Positions 1 to 9,873 of a DNA stretch of 34,293 nucleotides are shown here, piece by piece. Source of the stretch: Nocardia abscessus NBRC 100374. Its GTDB lineage: Bacteria > Actinomycetota > Actinomycetes > Mycobacteriales > Mycobacteriaceae. The notes beneath the pieces were generated by a model. It ran no database searches. It was not told the DNA's origin and saw only the letters and a list, made by a program, of their open reading frames with translations. Numbering within the stretch: position 1 is the stretch's first letter; every line of letters starts with the position of its first letter. The DNA is taken from contig NZ_BAFP01000131.1 of NCBI RefSeq assembly GCF_000308455.1, positions 1-34,293 of the forward strand. Direction: 5' to 3'. The position numbers and the translations under genes are program-made.

Positions 1-3000
1 GTTCGTCGCCGCGGCCAGCCGCGCGACGAGCTGCGTCGCCAGCAGCGAGTTCCCGCCGACGTCGAAGAAGCTGTCGTCGGCGCGCACGTCGTCCGCGCCG
101 ACCAGCTCGCCCATCACCGCGGCGACCAGGCGCTCGGTGTCGGTCCGCGGCTCGCGACCGGTCGAGTCCGCGAAGTGCGGGTCCGGCAGGGCGCTGATGT
201 CCAGCTTCCCGACCGGAGTCAGCGGGATGGTGTCCAGCACCGTGATACCGGCGGGCACCATGTGCGCGGGCAGTCGGCGAGCGACGCAGGCGCGCAATTC
301 CTCGGTGTCCGCCCCGGCCGCGCGGTCGGCCGGCTGGACGTAGGCGACGATCCGGTCGGCGCCCGCGATGCGGCGCACCTCGGTGTGCGCGAACCGCACG
401 GACGGGTGTTCGCCGAGCACGGCGGTGATCTCGCCGAGTTCCACCCGGAAACCGCGCAGCTTCACCTGGTGGTCGCTGCGGCCGAGGTAGACCAGTTCGC
501 CCGCGGCGGTCCAGCGCACCACGTCACCGGTCCGGTACATCCTGGCGCCCGCCGGGCCGTACGGGTCGGCGACGAATCGGGTGGCGGTGAGCCCGAAGCG
601 GTCGAAGTAACCGCGGGCGACGCCGTGCCCGGCGAGGTACAACTCTCCGGGGACGCCGACGGGCACCGGCCGCAACCGCTCGTCGAGCACCAATCCCTGG
701 GCGCCACGCACCAGGCTGCCGATCGTGATCGGCTCGCCCGCGCGCATCGGACCGGAGATCGTGATGACGACCGTGGTCTCGGTGGGCCCGTACACATCGG
801 CCATCACGCGTCCCGGCGCCCAGCGCGCCACCAGATCCGGCGCCACCGCCTCGCCGCCGACCATGAGGGCGCGCACGTGCGGCAGCGGCCAGCGTTCGTG
901 GTCGATCGTGGCCAGCGCGGCCGGGGTCATGAAGCCGTGCGACACCCGTTCGCGCTCCATCAGCGCGGCCAGTTCGTCGCCGCCGTAGATGTCGGTCGGG
1001 CAGATCACCATCGCCGCACCGGCGCCCAGCGCGATCAGCAGATCCAGGATCGCCGCGTCGAAACTCGGCGTCGCGAAATGCAGTGTGCGCGAGTGCTCGT
1101 CCACACCGATACGGTCGCGGATCTCGTCGGCCAGGTTGGACAGGCCACCGTGGGTCACCGCGACGCCCTTGGGCGTTCCGGTGGATCCCGAGGTGTAGAC
1201 CAGGTAGGCCAGATCGGCGACCTGGATGGTGCGTGAGCGCTCGTGGTCGTGGATCGGGGCGTCGTCGTGTCCATCGAGTTCGGCGGCGAACTCGGGGCGG
1301 TCCAGCAGCAACCACTCGGTGTGGCGCTGCGCGGGAGCGCCCGCGCGCAGTTGTCGCACCTGCGCCGACACGGTGACACCGGTCGCGCAACCGGAGTCGG
1401 CGAGCATGTGCTGGATGCGGTCGGCGGGGTACTTCGGGTCAACCGGCACGAACGCCGCGCCGGACTTCGCCGCGGCCAGCATCGCCACCACCGAGTCGAT
1501 CGAGCGGACGAGTCCGAGCGCCACGCGGGTGCCGGGACCGAGTCCGCGCGCGATCAGCGCGCGCGCCAGCTGATTCGAGCGCCGGTCGAGTTCGGAGTAG
1601 GTGAGCGAGGTCGTGCCCGCGCAGAGCGCCGTGTTGTGCGGATACCGCTGCGCGGTGGCGGTGAAGTACGCCGCCAGGGTGGACGGCGTGGCCGCCTGCC
1701 CGCCACGCGCGGGGGCGAGGGTACGGCGCTCGTGATCGGTGCGCGCGTCGACGTCGCGGACCAGCACACGCGGATCGCCGGTGACGGCGGTGAGCACGCG
1801 CAGGAACCGGTCGGCCAGCGTCTCGATCGTCCGTGCGTCGAAAAGCTCGGTGGCGTAGACGAATTCGAAGATGCTGTCCGACTCGCCCGGGAGCGAGCCC
1901 GGATCGACGGCGTCGTTCGAGACGCGCAGCTCCAGGTCGAATTTCGCCAGGGCGATGTCCAACGGCTCCGCGCGCAGCGCGAGGCCGGGCAGTTCCAGCG
2001 TCGGCGCCGGGCCGTCCTGCACGCTCAGCGCCACCTGGAACAGCGGGTGACGGCCCGAGGAGCGTGCCTCGGAACCGAGTTCCTCCACGATGCGCTCGAA
2101 CGGGATGTCGGCATGCGCCATGGCGGCCAGTTCGGTGTCCCGGTCGGTGCGCAGCAAGTCGGCGAAGCTGCGATCCGGATGCACGTCCGAACGCAGCACC
2201 AACGTGTTCACGAACATGCCGACGAGCTCGTCGAGCTTGGTGTCGTTACGGCCCGCTACCGGGGTGCCGATCACGATGTCGCGACCGCCGGTGACGCAGC
2301 GCAGCAGCACCGCGAACGCCGATCGCAGCACCATGAAGTTGCTGACGCCCTGATCGCGGGCCAACCCGGCGAGCCCGCGCCGCACGTACTCCGGCACCGT
2401 GAAGCGCACGGTCCCGGCCTGCTGAGTGGGCTCGAGCGGGCGCGGCCGATCGTAAGGCAGCGGCAACTGGTCGGGGATGTCCGCCAGTGCGGTGCGCCAA
2501 TACGCCAGCTGGGTCGCCGCCGCGCTGTCCGGATCGGCTTCCGAGCCGAGGCAGGCACGCTGCCACAGGCCGAAGTCGGCGTACTGCACCGGAAGCGGTG
2601 TCCAAGACGGCGCGTCGCCCTCGTGGCGTGCGGCGTAAGCGGCGGCCAGATCCCTGGTCAGCGGGCCGAGCGACCAGCCGTCGGCGGCGATGTGATGCAC
2701 CACCACACCGAGCAGGTGCCGCCCGGGCGCGGTGCGCAGCAGCGACAGACGCACCGGCGGCTGCGTGGTGAGATCGAAGCCGCTGTGCGCCAACGCCTCC
2801 AGCGCGGCCTTCGCGCCGGAGTCGTCGATGTCGGTGATTGCCAGCTCCGGCAGAGCGCGCTCGACCGGCAGCACCACCTGCTGAGGACCGTCCGCGTCCT
2901 CCGGGAAGACGGTGCGCAGCACTTCGTGCCGCCGCACCACGTCGGTGAGCGCTTCCCGCAGTGCGGGCACGTCCAGATCACCGGCGACGCGGATCACGAA

Positions 3001-6000
3001 AGCGATGTTGTAGGCACTCGATTCGGGCGCATAGCGGTTGAGGAACCACAAACGCTGCTGCGGCAGCGACAATGGGATACGTCCCGGACGCGGGGTCTGC
3101 ACCGCCAGCGCCGGCCGCTGCGTCCGGGGCGCTCGATCCAGTTGCGCGGCGACCCCGGCGACCGTGGGCGCTTCGAAGATCGACCGCACCGGCAGCTCGA
3201 CACCGAACTCCGCGTGCACCGCGGCGGCGAGGCGGGTGGCCAGCAGCGAGTTGCCACCGAGGTCGAAGAAGCTGTCCTCGGCTCCGGTGACCGGGCGGCC
3301 GAGCACTCCGCCGAACACGCCCGCCAGGCTCCGCTCCAGCTCGGTGGCGGGCGCGCGAGACGACCCGGCGGCGGCGAACACCGGCTCCGGCAACGCCTTT
3401 CGGTCCAGCTTGCCCGCCGGGGTGACCGGGATCTCGTCGAGCACCGCCACCGACGCGGGCACCATGTAACCGGGCAGCCGCCGACGCGCGGTCTCCAGCA
3501 CCTCCTGCGGCTCGACCGGCCGGTCGGCCGTGACATACGCCGCGAGCCGCACATGGCCGCGCTCGTCGGTGTGCACCACCGTCAGCGCGAACCGGACGCC
3601 CGGATGCGTACGCAGAACGTTGTCGATCTCGCGCAGTTCGATGCGGAACCCGCGGATCTTGATCTGGTCGTCCGCGCGTCCGAGGAAACGCAGCTGCCCC
3701 GACCGCTGCATGACGACCAGGTCGCCTGTGCGGTACATCCGCTCGCAGCGCCTGCCGTGCGGGTTGGCCACGAACCGCTGCGCGGTCAGGCCGAAACGCC
3801 CGTGGTAGCCGCGGGCCAGGCCGGGGCCGGACACGTACAGCTCACCCGGCGTGCCCGGCGGCACCGGATGCAGACGACCGTCCAGCACGAACAGTCGCAT
3901 GCCCCGGACGGGCATACCGAGCGGCACCGGACCGCCCGCCGCCATCGGACCGCTCGCGGTGGCCGCGACGGTGGCCTCCGAGGGACCGTACATGTTGTGC
4001 ATGCGGTGCCCGGTGGTCCAGGTCTCGACGAGTTCCTCCGAGCAGGCGTCACCGCCGACGATGACCGTCTCCAGCTCGTCGAGTCCCTCGTTCGGCACGG
4101 TGGCCAGCGCGGCGGGGGTGACGAAGGCGTGGGTGACTCGCTCCTCGCGCAGCAGTGTGGCCAGCTCGGCGCCGCCGTACATGCCCCTGGGGGCGATCAC
4201 CATCGTGGCGCCCGCGGCGAAGCCGAGCAGCATCTCCAATACCGACGCGTCGAAGCTGGGCGAGGAGAAGTGCAGGGTGCGCGCCGCATCCGTGATACCG
4301 AACAGATAGTTCTGCTCACCGGCGAGAGAGGCGATGCCCGCGTGGGTGACCACCACCGCCTTGGGTGTTCCGGTGGAGCCAGAGGTGTAGATGAGGTATG
4401 CCGGGTGGCTCACCCGCATCGGGTGATGGCGCTCGTCGTCGGTGATCGGATCCGCGGAATGTCCCGCGAGTTCGGCGGTCAGCTGGTCGGAGCCGAGAAC
4501 CAGCCAGTCGACATGGGCCTTGCGGTGTTTGCCCCGCGCCGCGGGCCAGGCGGGCATGGCGGCGAGGCATTCGGGGTCGGTCAGCCCGAGCATCGCGCCG
4601 GAGTCGCCGATCATGTGCGCGATCCGCTCACCGGGGTAGCTCGGATCGATCGGCACATACGCCGCACCGGTTTTGGCGACCGCCCATACCGCGGTGATCG
4701 CGTCGAGACCGCGCGGCAACGCGATCGCGACGACCGTCTCGGGACCGGCGCCGTGCTCGATGAGGGCGCGCGCCAGCGCGTTCGATCGCTCGTCGAGTTC
4801 GCGGTAGGTGGTGTCGGCGCCGAGGTAGCGCACCGCCACCGCCTCCGGTAACCGGCGCGCGGTGGCGGTCAGCAAGGTGGCCAGCGTGATCGGCGGCTCG
4901 GCGGGTGCGCCCGCGATGGGCACCAGGTTCTCGGTCTCCCTGCGGTCCAGGATCGGCAGATCGCCCACCGGCAGTTCGGGGGCGGCCACGCCGCCCGCCA
5001 GCACCGCGATGAACCGGCGGGCGAACGACTGGATCGTGGAGTGATCGAAAACATCCGTGGTGTAACCGAATTCGGCCGACAGCGGTCCGTCGCCCGAGTC
5101 GTCGTGGACGACCAACTGCAAGTCGAACTTGGCCACGTCCGAGGCGATCGGCAGCACCTCGGCGCGCACACCGGGCAGATCTATCCGCAGATCCGGCGCG
5201 TGGTCGTAGGACAGCATCACCTGGAACAGCGGGTGGCGCGCCGGGGAACGCTCCGGGTTGACCAGATCGACCAGCCGCTCGAACGGCACGTCGGCGTTGG
5301 CGAAGGCGTTGAGATCGGTCTCCCGCACCACGTCGAGCATCCGATCGAAGCCGGCCGCCGGGTCGACCGCGGTGCGCAGAACGAGCGTGTTGACGAACAT
5401 GCCGACGAGATCGTCGAGCGCCGGATCGGAACGGCCTGCGATCGGGGTGCCGATCGCGACGTCACCGCTCGCGCACAGCCGCGACAGGAGCGTCGCCAGC
5501 GCCGCGTGCAGCACCATGAACATGCTCACGCCCCGGCTGGCCGCGAGTTCGATTGCGGCGCGGCGGATCTCGGCGGGAATGGTGAACTCGACCCGGCCGC
5601 CGACGGTCGATCTGTGCAGTGGGCGCGGACGGTCCAGTGGTAGGTCGAGCTGCTCGGGAAGCCCGGCCAGCGCCGAGCGCCAGTGCGTCAGCTGGCGGCT
5701 GAGCGCACTGGCCGGATCCGTTTCCTCGCCGAGCAATTCGCGCTGCCAGAGCGCGAAATCGGCATACTGCACCGGCAGCTGGGTCCACTGCGGCGCGACG
5801 CCCTTCGCGCGCGCCGCCACCGCCGTCATCAGGTCTTTGGCCAACGGCGCGATGGACCATCCGTCACCGCAGATGTGATGCAGGACGATGAGGAAGACGT
5901 GCCGTTGCGGACCGGTGCGGTAGAGCGCCACCCGGACGGGGGCCTGGCTGCGCAGGTCGAAGCCGTAGCCGGCGAACTCGGTCGCCAATCCGGCCACGTC

Positions 6001-9000
6001 GTCGGCCGTGGCGTCGATGGGGTCGAGGGTCAGCGGGATCGCCTGCGCCGGGTGGATCAGCTGGTAGGGCCCTTCCGGCGACTCCGGGAATGTGGTCCGC
6101 AGGCTCTCGTGCCGCTCGATGACGTCGACGAGGCCCGCGCGCAACGCGGCCACGTCCAGTGGCCCTTCCACCTCGACGGCCAGCGGCATGTTGTACGCGG
6201 CGGCGTGTTCGGAGAACCGGTTCAGGATCCACAGCCGCTGTTGCGCCTGGGACAGCGGAATGCGCTCGGGCCGCTCGGCGGGCGCCAGCCGCGGCGAGGA
6301 GGCGTCGACGGTCTGTGTCGCGAAACGCTGGGTGAGTGCCTCGATCGTCGCGGCCTCGAACAGGTCCCGGATGGTCAGCGCGGTGCCGAGGGCGGCGTTG
6401 ATCCTGGCCACCGCCCGCGCGGCGATGAGCGAATTGCCGCCCATGTCGAAGAAGTTGTCCTCGATGCCGACGTCGGTGTCGAGTACCTCGGCGAAGATGC
6501 CCGCCAGTACCCGCTCGACCTCGGTGCGCGGTTCGGCGATCGGCCGGATCGAGCGCGCGCCGGTCACGGGGGCGGGCAGCGCCTTGCGATCGATCTTGCC
6601 GTTGGCGCTCAGTGGTAGCTCGTCGAGTTCCATCAGCGTGGAAGGCACCATGTACCCGGGCAGCGTGTGGCGCAGGGTGGTCAGCAGCGCGGCCGTGTCC
6701 AGCCGGGCGTCGTCGTCCTCGTGCTTGGCCGCGACCACATAGGCGACCAGCTCGTCCCCGGTGCGTCCGGTGTGCGCCACGCACACCGCGCGAGCGACCT
6801 TCGGGTCGTCGAGCAGGGCGGACTCGACCTCACCGAGCTCGATGCGCAGACCACGGATCTTGACCTGGAAGTCGCTGCGGCCCAGGTATTCCAGCACACC
6901 CGGCTCGGCGGCGGAGCGGCCGATCTGCCAGCGCGCCAGGTCACCGGTGCGATACATCCGCGCGCCGGGGGTGAAGGGGTTGGCCACGAAACGGTCCGCG
7001 GTCAGCCGCGGCTGACCCAGATAGCCACGGGCCAGCTGCACACCGGCGAGGTACAGTTCGCCGACCACGCCGGGCGGGACGGGCTGCAACCGGTCGTCCA
7101 GCACGTAGGTCTGGGTGTTCCACACCGGCGAGCCGATCGGCACGGCGCTCGCGTCCGGCGGGCACGCCCAGTAGGTGACGTCCACGGCGGCCTCGGTCGG
7201 GCCGTACAGGTTGTGCAGTTCGGCGGCGGGTAACGCCGCGTAGAACTCCCGCACCGCCGCGGCGGGCAGCGCCTCGCCGCTGCAGAACACCCGGTGCAGG
7301 CAGGCGCAGCCGCCCAGATCCGCCTCGGTGACGAACACCGAGAGCATGGACGGCACGAAATGCGCTGTCGTGATGTCTTTTTCGGCGATGATCCGCGCGA
7401 GGTACGCCGGGTCGCGGTGGCCGTCCGGGGCGGCGACGACCAGGCGCGCCCCGATCTGTAAGGGCCAGAAGAACTCCCATACCGAGACGTCGAAGGTGGC
7501 GGGGGTCTTCTGCAGCACCGCGTCGACGCGCTCCAACGGATACTCGTGCTGCATCCAGCGCAGGCGGTTGACGATCGCGGCGTGCGTCACGCCGACACCC
7601 TTGGGCGTTCCGGTCGATCCGGAGGTGAAGATCACGTACGCGAGATGGTCGGGGCGCAGTTCGGCCCTGCGGTCGGCGTCGGTGACCGGCGCGTCGTCGA
7701 ATTCCGCCACCCGCGCGGTGTCGATGTCCAGCCGGGTGGCGATCGCGGGCAGCTCGACCTTGTCGCGGGCCGCGGTGAGCACGCACAGCGGCCGGGCCTG
7801 GCGCACGATCTGCCCGATCCGCTCGGCGGGGTGCTCGGGGTCCAGCGGCAGGTAGGCCGCGCCCGCTTTGACGATCGCGTACATGCCGACCACCAGCTCG
7901 ATGCTCCGGCGCAGGCACAGGCCGACCGTCGTGTCGGGCCCGGCGCCGCGCTCGATGAGCAGCCGGGCCAGGCGGTTGGCGCGCGCGTCGAGTTCGGCGT
8001 AGGTCAGCGCCTCGTCGCCGAATTCCAGCGCGACGGCGTGCGGATCGGACGCGACCCGCTCGGCGAACAGGCTCGCCAGCGTACCGTCTTGCCGGGGCGC
8101 CTCGGTGGCGTTCCACCCGTCCACCACCCACTGCCGCTCGGCGCCGGTGATCGCGGCCAGCGACTCGGCGGGTGTCGTCGCCTCGGCCGCCAGGAACCGC
8201 CCGAGGAAGTCCAGGTAGCGCGCGTGATGCACGCTGACCTCCGCCTCGCCGTAGAGCCGGGGGTTGGCTTCGAAGTCGACGTGCAAGCGTCCGCCCGCGC
8301 CGTTGTAGACGTTGACCGAGAGGTCTTCCACCGGGCCGGTGGCCAGCACGTGCATGGAGCCGACCAGGCTGCCGAAACGCAGCTCGTCGTGGAACAGCAT
8401 CAGGTTGACCATCGGGCCGAAGAATCCGCGGGCGTCGCGGGAGTAGCCGCTGTCGCGCCGGATGTCGTCGTGCCGGTAGCGCTGATGACGCAAGGCCCCG
8501 GTGATCTGCAGCTCGGCCGCCTTCACCAGGTCGCCGATCGTGGTCGTCTCGTCGAACTTCAGCCGGATCGGCACGACGTTGGAGATCACGCCCGCCGAGC
8601 GGCGCAGCGACACCGTGGTGCGCGCCGAGACCGGCAGGCTCAGGACCACGTCCGAGTTGCCCGTCACCGACCGCACGTAGGCGGCCAGCGCCGCGACGAA
8701 CATCGCCGAGTCGGTCGTGTTCCACGCGCTGGTCGCCGCGCCGATCGCGGCATGCTGTTCGTCGTCGAGCACGGCGGTGGCCAGCCTGCGGCCCGCGTCG
8801 TGGGTGGCCGTGCCGAGCCGGGCGCCGCCCAGGCTCACCGGCTCGCCCACACCCGAGAGCTGCCCGAGCCAGTACTCGCGATCGTTCTGGAAGCGGCTCG
8901 AGTCGTGGTAGCGCGCCTCGTCGGCGTAGATCTCGGCCAGCGGCGTCGCCCGCGAGGCGACCGGCTCGGTCTGGTTCTCCAGCGCGGAGTAGATCTCCGC

Positions 9001-9501
9001 GGTACGGGTGAGCGCGTTCATCGCGCCATAGCCGTCGATGACGATGTGGTGGGCGTACGAGTACCAGATGTAGTCGGCGTCGCCGATCCGCAGGACGGCG
9101 TTGGAGGTCAGCGGGTCGCGTTCCAGGTCGATCGGCGCGCTCGTGTGCTCGTGCATCCAGCGCAGCGCCGCGGCGTACGGATCGGTCTCGCCGCGCAGGT
9201 CGATGCGGACCCAGCCCGGCCGGTGGACCGGATCCACGATCTGATACGGAGTGCCATTCTCCTCTACCAGGCGAACCTGACCCACCTGCGTCTCGGCACC
9301 GAAACGCTCGATCGCGTACAGCAGCCGTCCCTCGTCCAAGTCACCGTGGATCTCCACGTACTGGGAGATCGTCAACGGTACGTCGGGACGAATGCGCTGC
9401 GCGTACCAGAGAGCTGTCTGCGCGGGCGACAGAGCAAACGGTTGTGCCGAAAATTCGCCGGATGAACATTGGTCGACGCGATCCGTGGCCAATGAACTCA
9501 T
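1..9501 (-). CDS. Nonribosomal peptide synthetase, modules 1-3 (C-A-T x3), partial
   Basis: This gene encodes a multimodular peptide synthetase whose 3' part lies beyond the left edge. The ATG at 9501 is preceded six bases upstream by ACGGAG. Module 1 has a C domain with HHIVIDG at residues 151-157, an A domain with TSGSTGTPKG near 7600-7630, and a T domain with its phosphopantetheine serine (GGNSL) at residue 1024. Module 2 has HHICGDG near 5880-5860 and T serine 2085. Module 3 has HHIAADG near 2697-2677 and T serine 3152, at the window edge. I see no epimerase, cyclisation, methylation or thioesterase domain. The A1 pocket read by alignment to GrsA is D-V-W-H-F-S-L-V-D, a serine code. A2 reads D-A-L-F-I-G-M-V-A and A3 reads D-A-L-F-M-G-V-V-V; both are hydrophobic and I cannot assign them. 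The first C domain starts directly at the N terminus and resembles EntF (LSPAQ...W, YVEIHG, QIVDP), so an aryl or other acyl starter is possible. Two TTA leucine codons lie in module 1 (7459-7461, 7231-7233). Confidence 0.95.
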   Translation of the reverse strand, partial: MSSLATDRVDQCSSGEFSAQPFALSPAQTALWYAQRIRPDVPLTISQYVEIHGDLDEGRLLYAIERFGAETQVGQVRLVEENGTPYQIVDPVHRPGWVRIDLRGETDPYAAALRWMHEHTSAPIDLERDPLTSNAVLRIGDADYIWYSYAHHIVIDGYGAMNALTRTAEIYSALENQTEPVASRATPLAEIYADEARYHDSSRFQNDREYWLGQLSGVGEPVSLGGARLGTATHDAGRRLATAVLDDEQHAAIGAATSAWNTTDSAMFVAALAAYVRSVTGNSDVVLSLPVSARTTVSLRRSAGVISNVVPIRLKFDETTTIGDLVKAAELQITGALRHQRYRHDDIRRDSGYSRDARGFFGPMVNLMLFHDELRFGSLVGSMHVLATGPVEDLSVNVYNGAGGRLHVDFEANPRLYGEAEVSVHHARYLDFLGRFLAAEATTPAESLAAITGAERQWVVDGWNATEAPRQDGTLASLFAERVASDPHAVALEFGDEALTYAELDARANRLARLLIERGAGPDTTVGLCLRRSIELVVGMYAIVKAGAAYLPLDPEHPAERIGQIVRQARPLCVLTAARDKVELPAIATRLDIDTARVAEFDDAPVTDADRRAELRPDHLAYVIFTSGSTGTPKGVGVTHAAIVNRLRWMQHEYPLERVDAVLQKTPATFDVSVWEFFWPLQIGARLVVAAPDGHRDPAYLARIIAEKDITTAHFVPSMLSVFVTEADLGGCACLHRVFCSGEALPAAAVREFYAALPAAELHNLYGPTEAAVDVTYWACPPDASAVPIGSPVWNTQTYVLDDRLQPVPPGVVGELYLAGVQLARGYLGQPRLTADRFVANPFTPGARMYRTGDLARWQIGRSAAEPGVLEYLGRSDFQVKIRGLRIELGEVESALLDDPKVARAVCVAHTGRTGDELVAYVVAAKHEDDDARLDTAALLTTLRHTLPGYMVPSTLMELDELPLSANGKIDRKALPAPVTGARSIRPIAEPRTEVERVLAGIFAEVLDTDVGIEDNFFDMGGNSLIAARAVARINAALGTALTIRDLFEAATIEALTQRFATQTVDASSPRLAPAERPERIPLSQAQQRLWILNRFSEHAAAYNMPLAVEVEGPLDVAALRAGLVDVIERHESLRTTFPESPEGPYQLIHPAQAIPLTLDPIDATADDVAGLATEFAGYGFDLRSQAPVRVALYRTGPQRHVFLIVLHHICGDGWSIAPLAKDLMTAVAARAKGVAPQWTQLPVQYADFALWQRELLGEETDPASALSRQLTHWRSALAGLPEQLDLPLDRPRPLHRSTVGGRVEFTIPAEIRRAAIELAASRGVSMFMVLHAALATLLSRLCASGDVAIGTPIAGRSDPALDDLVGMFVNTLVLRTAVDPAAGFDRMLDVVRETDLNAFANADVPFERLVDLVNPERSPARHPLFQVMLSYDHAPDLRIDLPGVRAEVLPIASDVAKFDLQLVVHDDSGDGPLSAEFGYTTDVFDHSTIQSFARRFIAVLAGGVAAPELPVGDLPILDRRETENLVPIAGAPAEPPITLATLLTATARRLPEAVAVRYLGADTTYRELDERSNALARALIEHGAGPETVVAIALPRGLDAITAVWAVAKTGAAYVPIDPSYPGERIAHMIGDSGAMLGLTDPECLAAMPAWPAARGKHRKAHVDWLVLGSDQLTAELAGHSADPITDDERHHPMRVSHPAYLIYTSGSTGTPKAVVVTHAGIASLAGEQNYLFGITDAARTLHFSSPSFDASVLEMLLGFAAGATMVIAPRGMYGGAELATLLREERVTHAFVTPAALATVPNEGLDELETVIVGGDACSEELVETWTTGHRMHNMYGPSEATVAATASGPMAAGGPVPLGMPVRGMRLFVLDGRLHPVPPGTPGELYVSGPGLARGYHGRFGLTAQRFVANPHGRRCERMYRTGDLVVMQRSGQLRFLGRADDQIKIRGFRIELREIDNVLRTHPGVRFALTVVHTDERGHVRLAAYVTADRPVEPQEVLETARRRLPGYMVPASVAVLDEIPVTPAGKLDRKALPEPVFAAAGSSRAPATELERSLAGVFGGVLGRPVTGAEDSFFDLGGNSLLATRLAAAVHAEFGVELPVRSIFEAPTVAGVAAQLDRAPRTQRPALAVQTPRPGRIPLSLPQQRLWFLNRYAPESSAYNIAFVIRVAGDLDVPALREALTDVVRRHEVLRTVFPEDADGPQQVVLPVERALPELAITDIDDSGAKAALEALAHSGFDLTTQPPVRLSLLRTAPGRHLLGVVVHHIAADGWSLGPLTRDLAAAYAARHEGDAPSWTPLPVQYADFGLWQRACLGSEADPDSAAATQLAYWRTALADIPDQLPLPYDRPRPLEPTQQAGTVRFTVPEYVRRGLAGLARDQGVSNFMVLRSAFAVLLRCVTGGRDIVIGTPVAGRNDTKLDELVGMFVNTLVLRSDVHPDRSFADLLRTDRDTELAAMAHADIPFERIVEELGSEARSSGRHPLFQVALSVQDGPAPTLELPGLALRAEPLDIALAKFDLELRVSNDAVDPGSLPGESDSIFEFVYATELFDARTIETLADRFLRVLTAVTGDPRVLVRDVDARTDHERRTLAPARGGQAATPSTLAAYFTATAQRYPHNTALCAGTTSLTYSELDRRSNQLARALIARGLGPGTRVALGLVRSIDSVVAMLAAAKSGAAFVPVDPKYPADRIQHMLADSGCATGVTVSAQVRQLRAGAPAQRHTEWLLLDRPEFAAELDGHDDAPIHDHERSRTIQVADLAYLVYTSGSTGTPKGVAVTHGGLSNLADEIRDRIGVDEHSRTLHFATPSFDAAILDLLIALGAGAAMVICPTDIYGGDELAALMERERVSHGFMTPAALATIDHERWPLPHVRALMVGGEAVAPDLVARWAPGRVMADVYGPTETTVVITISGPMRAGEPITIGSLVRGAQGLVLDERLRPVPVGVPGELYLAGHGVARGYFDRFGLTATRFVADPYGPAGARMYRTGDVVRWTAAGELVYLGRSDHQVKLRGFRVELGEITAVLGEHPSVRFAHTEVRRIAGADRIVAYVQPADRAAGADTEELRACVARRLPAHMVPAGITVLDTIPLTPVGKLDISALPDPHFADSTGREPRTDTERLVAAVMGELVGADDVRADDSFFDVGGNSLLATQLVARLAAATN

Positions 9502-9625
9502 CAATCACTCCGTTCTGCCGCTGTTGACGCAACTCCCCGAGCACCGCTCCAGCAAGCGCACGCGCGCCAGCCGGAGGACGTGATCCACGCCCTATGATTC
9601 GGAGCGTCGCATCAGCCGGATTGCC

Positions 9626-9656
9626 GACGTTTTGGATTTGTTTCACATCCAACGTC
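9626..9656. promoter_or_regulatory. Imperfect inverted repeat upstream of the NRPS start
   Basis: The left arm GACGTTTTGGAT (9626-9637) pairs with the right arm ATCCAACGTC (9647-9656), leaving two unpaired T residues and a 9-base loop. The inner core TTGGAT-N9-ATCCAA is a perfect palindrome. It lies 125-155 bp upstream of the NRPS ATG. It could be a regulator-binding site or an RNA hairpin in the leader; the sequence alone does not decide. Confidence 0.45.
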
Positions 9657-9844
9657 CTTGGCAGAAGGCCACTTTGGTTGGTTACATTTCCGCAAACATT
9701 GCGACTCAACTAGGTCGATCCGAAGCAAAACGGGTCCTGACCAGACTGTTCGATGGTAGGCCGCAGATCACTTCCGTTGTCAAGCGAACAGTGCGCAACT
9801 CAATTCCGCACCTTTACTTTCGGGGCGGTGGGGGCAAGAACATA

Positions 9845-9870
9845 CCGAATGTTCGGTTATCGAGATTCGG
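9845..9870. promoter_or_regulatory. TTCGG half-site cluster just after lnt (terminator or operator)
   Basis: The site starts four bases past the lnt stop. A perfect CCGAA-TG-TTCGG palindrome (9845-9856) is followed by a further ATTCGG (9865-9870), so CCGAAT and ATTCGG can also pair as a stem with a 14-base loop. There is no T-run on the lnt-sense strand. A weak terminator for lnt or a repressor site are both possible. Confidence 0.3.
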
Positions 9871-9873
9871 CAG

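Larger units (their letters stand above)
9502..9873. other. 372-bp intergenic leader between lnt and the NRPS gene
   Basis: This stretch is clearly richer in A/T than its surroundings and contains no convincing gene on either strand. It should hold the NRPS promoter, but I do not find a clear -35/-10 pair or an IdeR-type iron box. It contains an imperfect inverted repeat at 9626-9656 and a cluster of TTCGG half-sites at 9845-9870. Confidence 0.7.

Noticed and set aside
1243..4851. A very long open frame (about 1200 codons) on the plus strand
   Set aside because: It is antisense to the NRPS modules, translates to Arg/Gly/His-rich sequence without domains, and exists only because high GC leaves few stops.
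9341..9709. A 122-codon minus-strand frame across the NRPS start
   Set aside because: It overlaps the NRPS N terminus in another frame and has no recognisable product; the NRPS start has the better ribosome-binding site.
9502..9873. An IdeR/DmdR iron box before the NRPS gene
   Set aside because: No TTAGG...CCTAA-type palindrome is present, so iron control cannot be claimed from this window.
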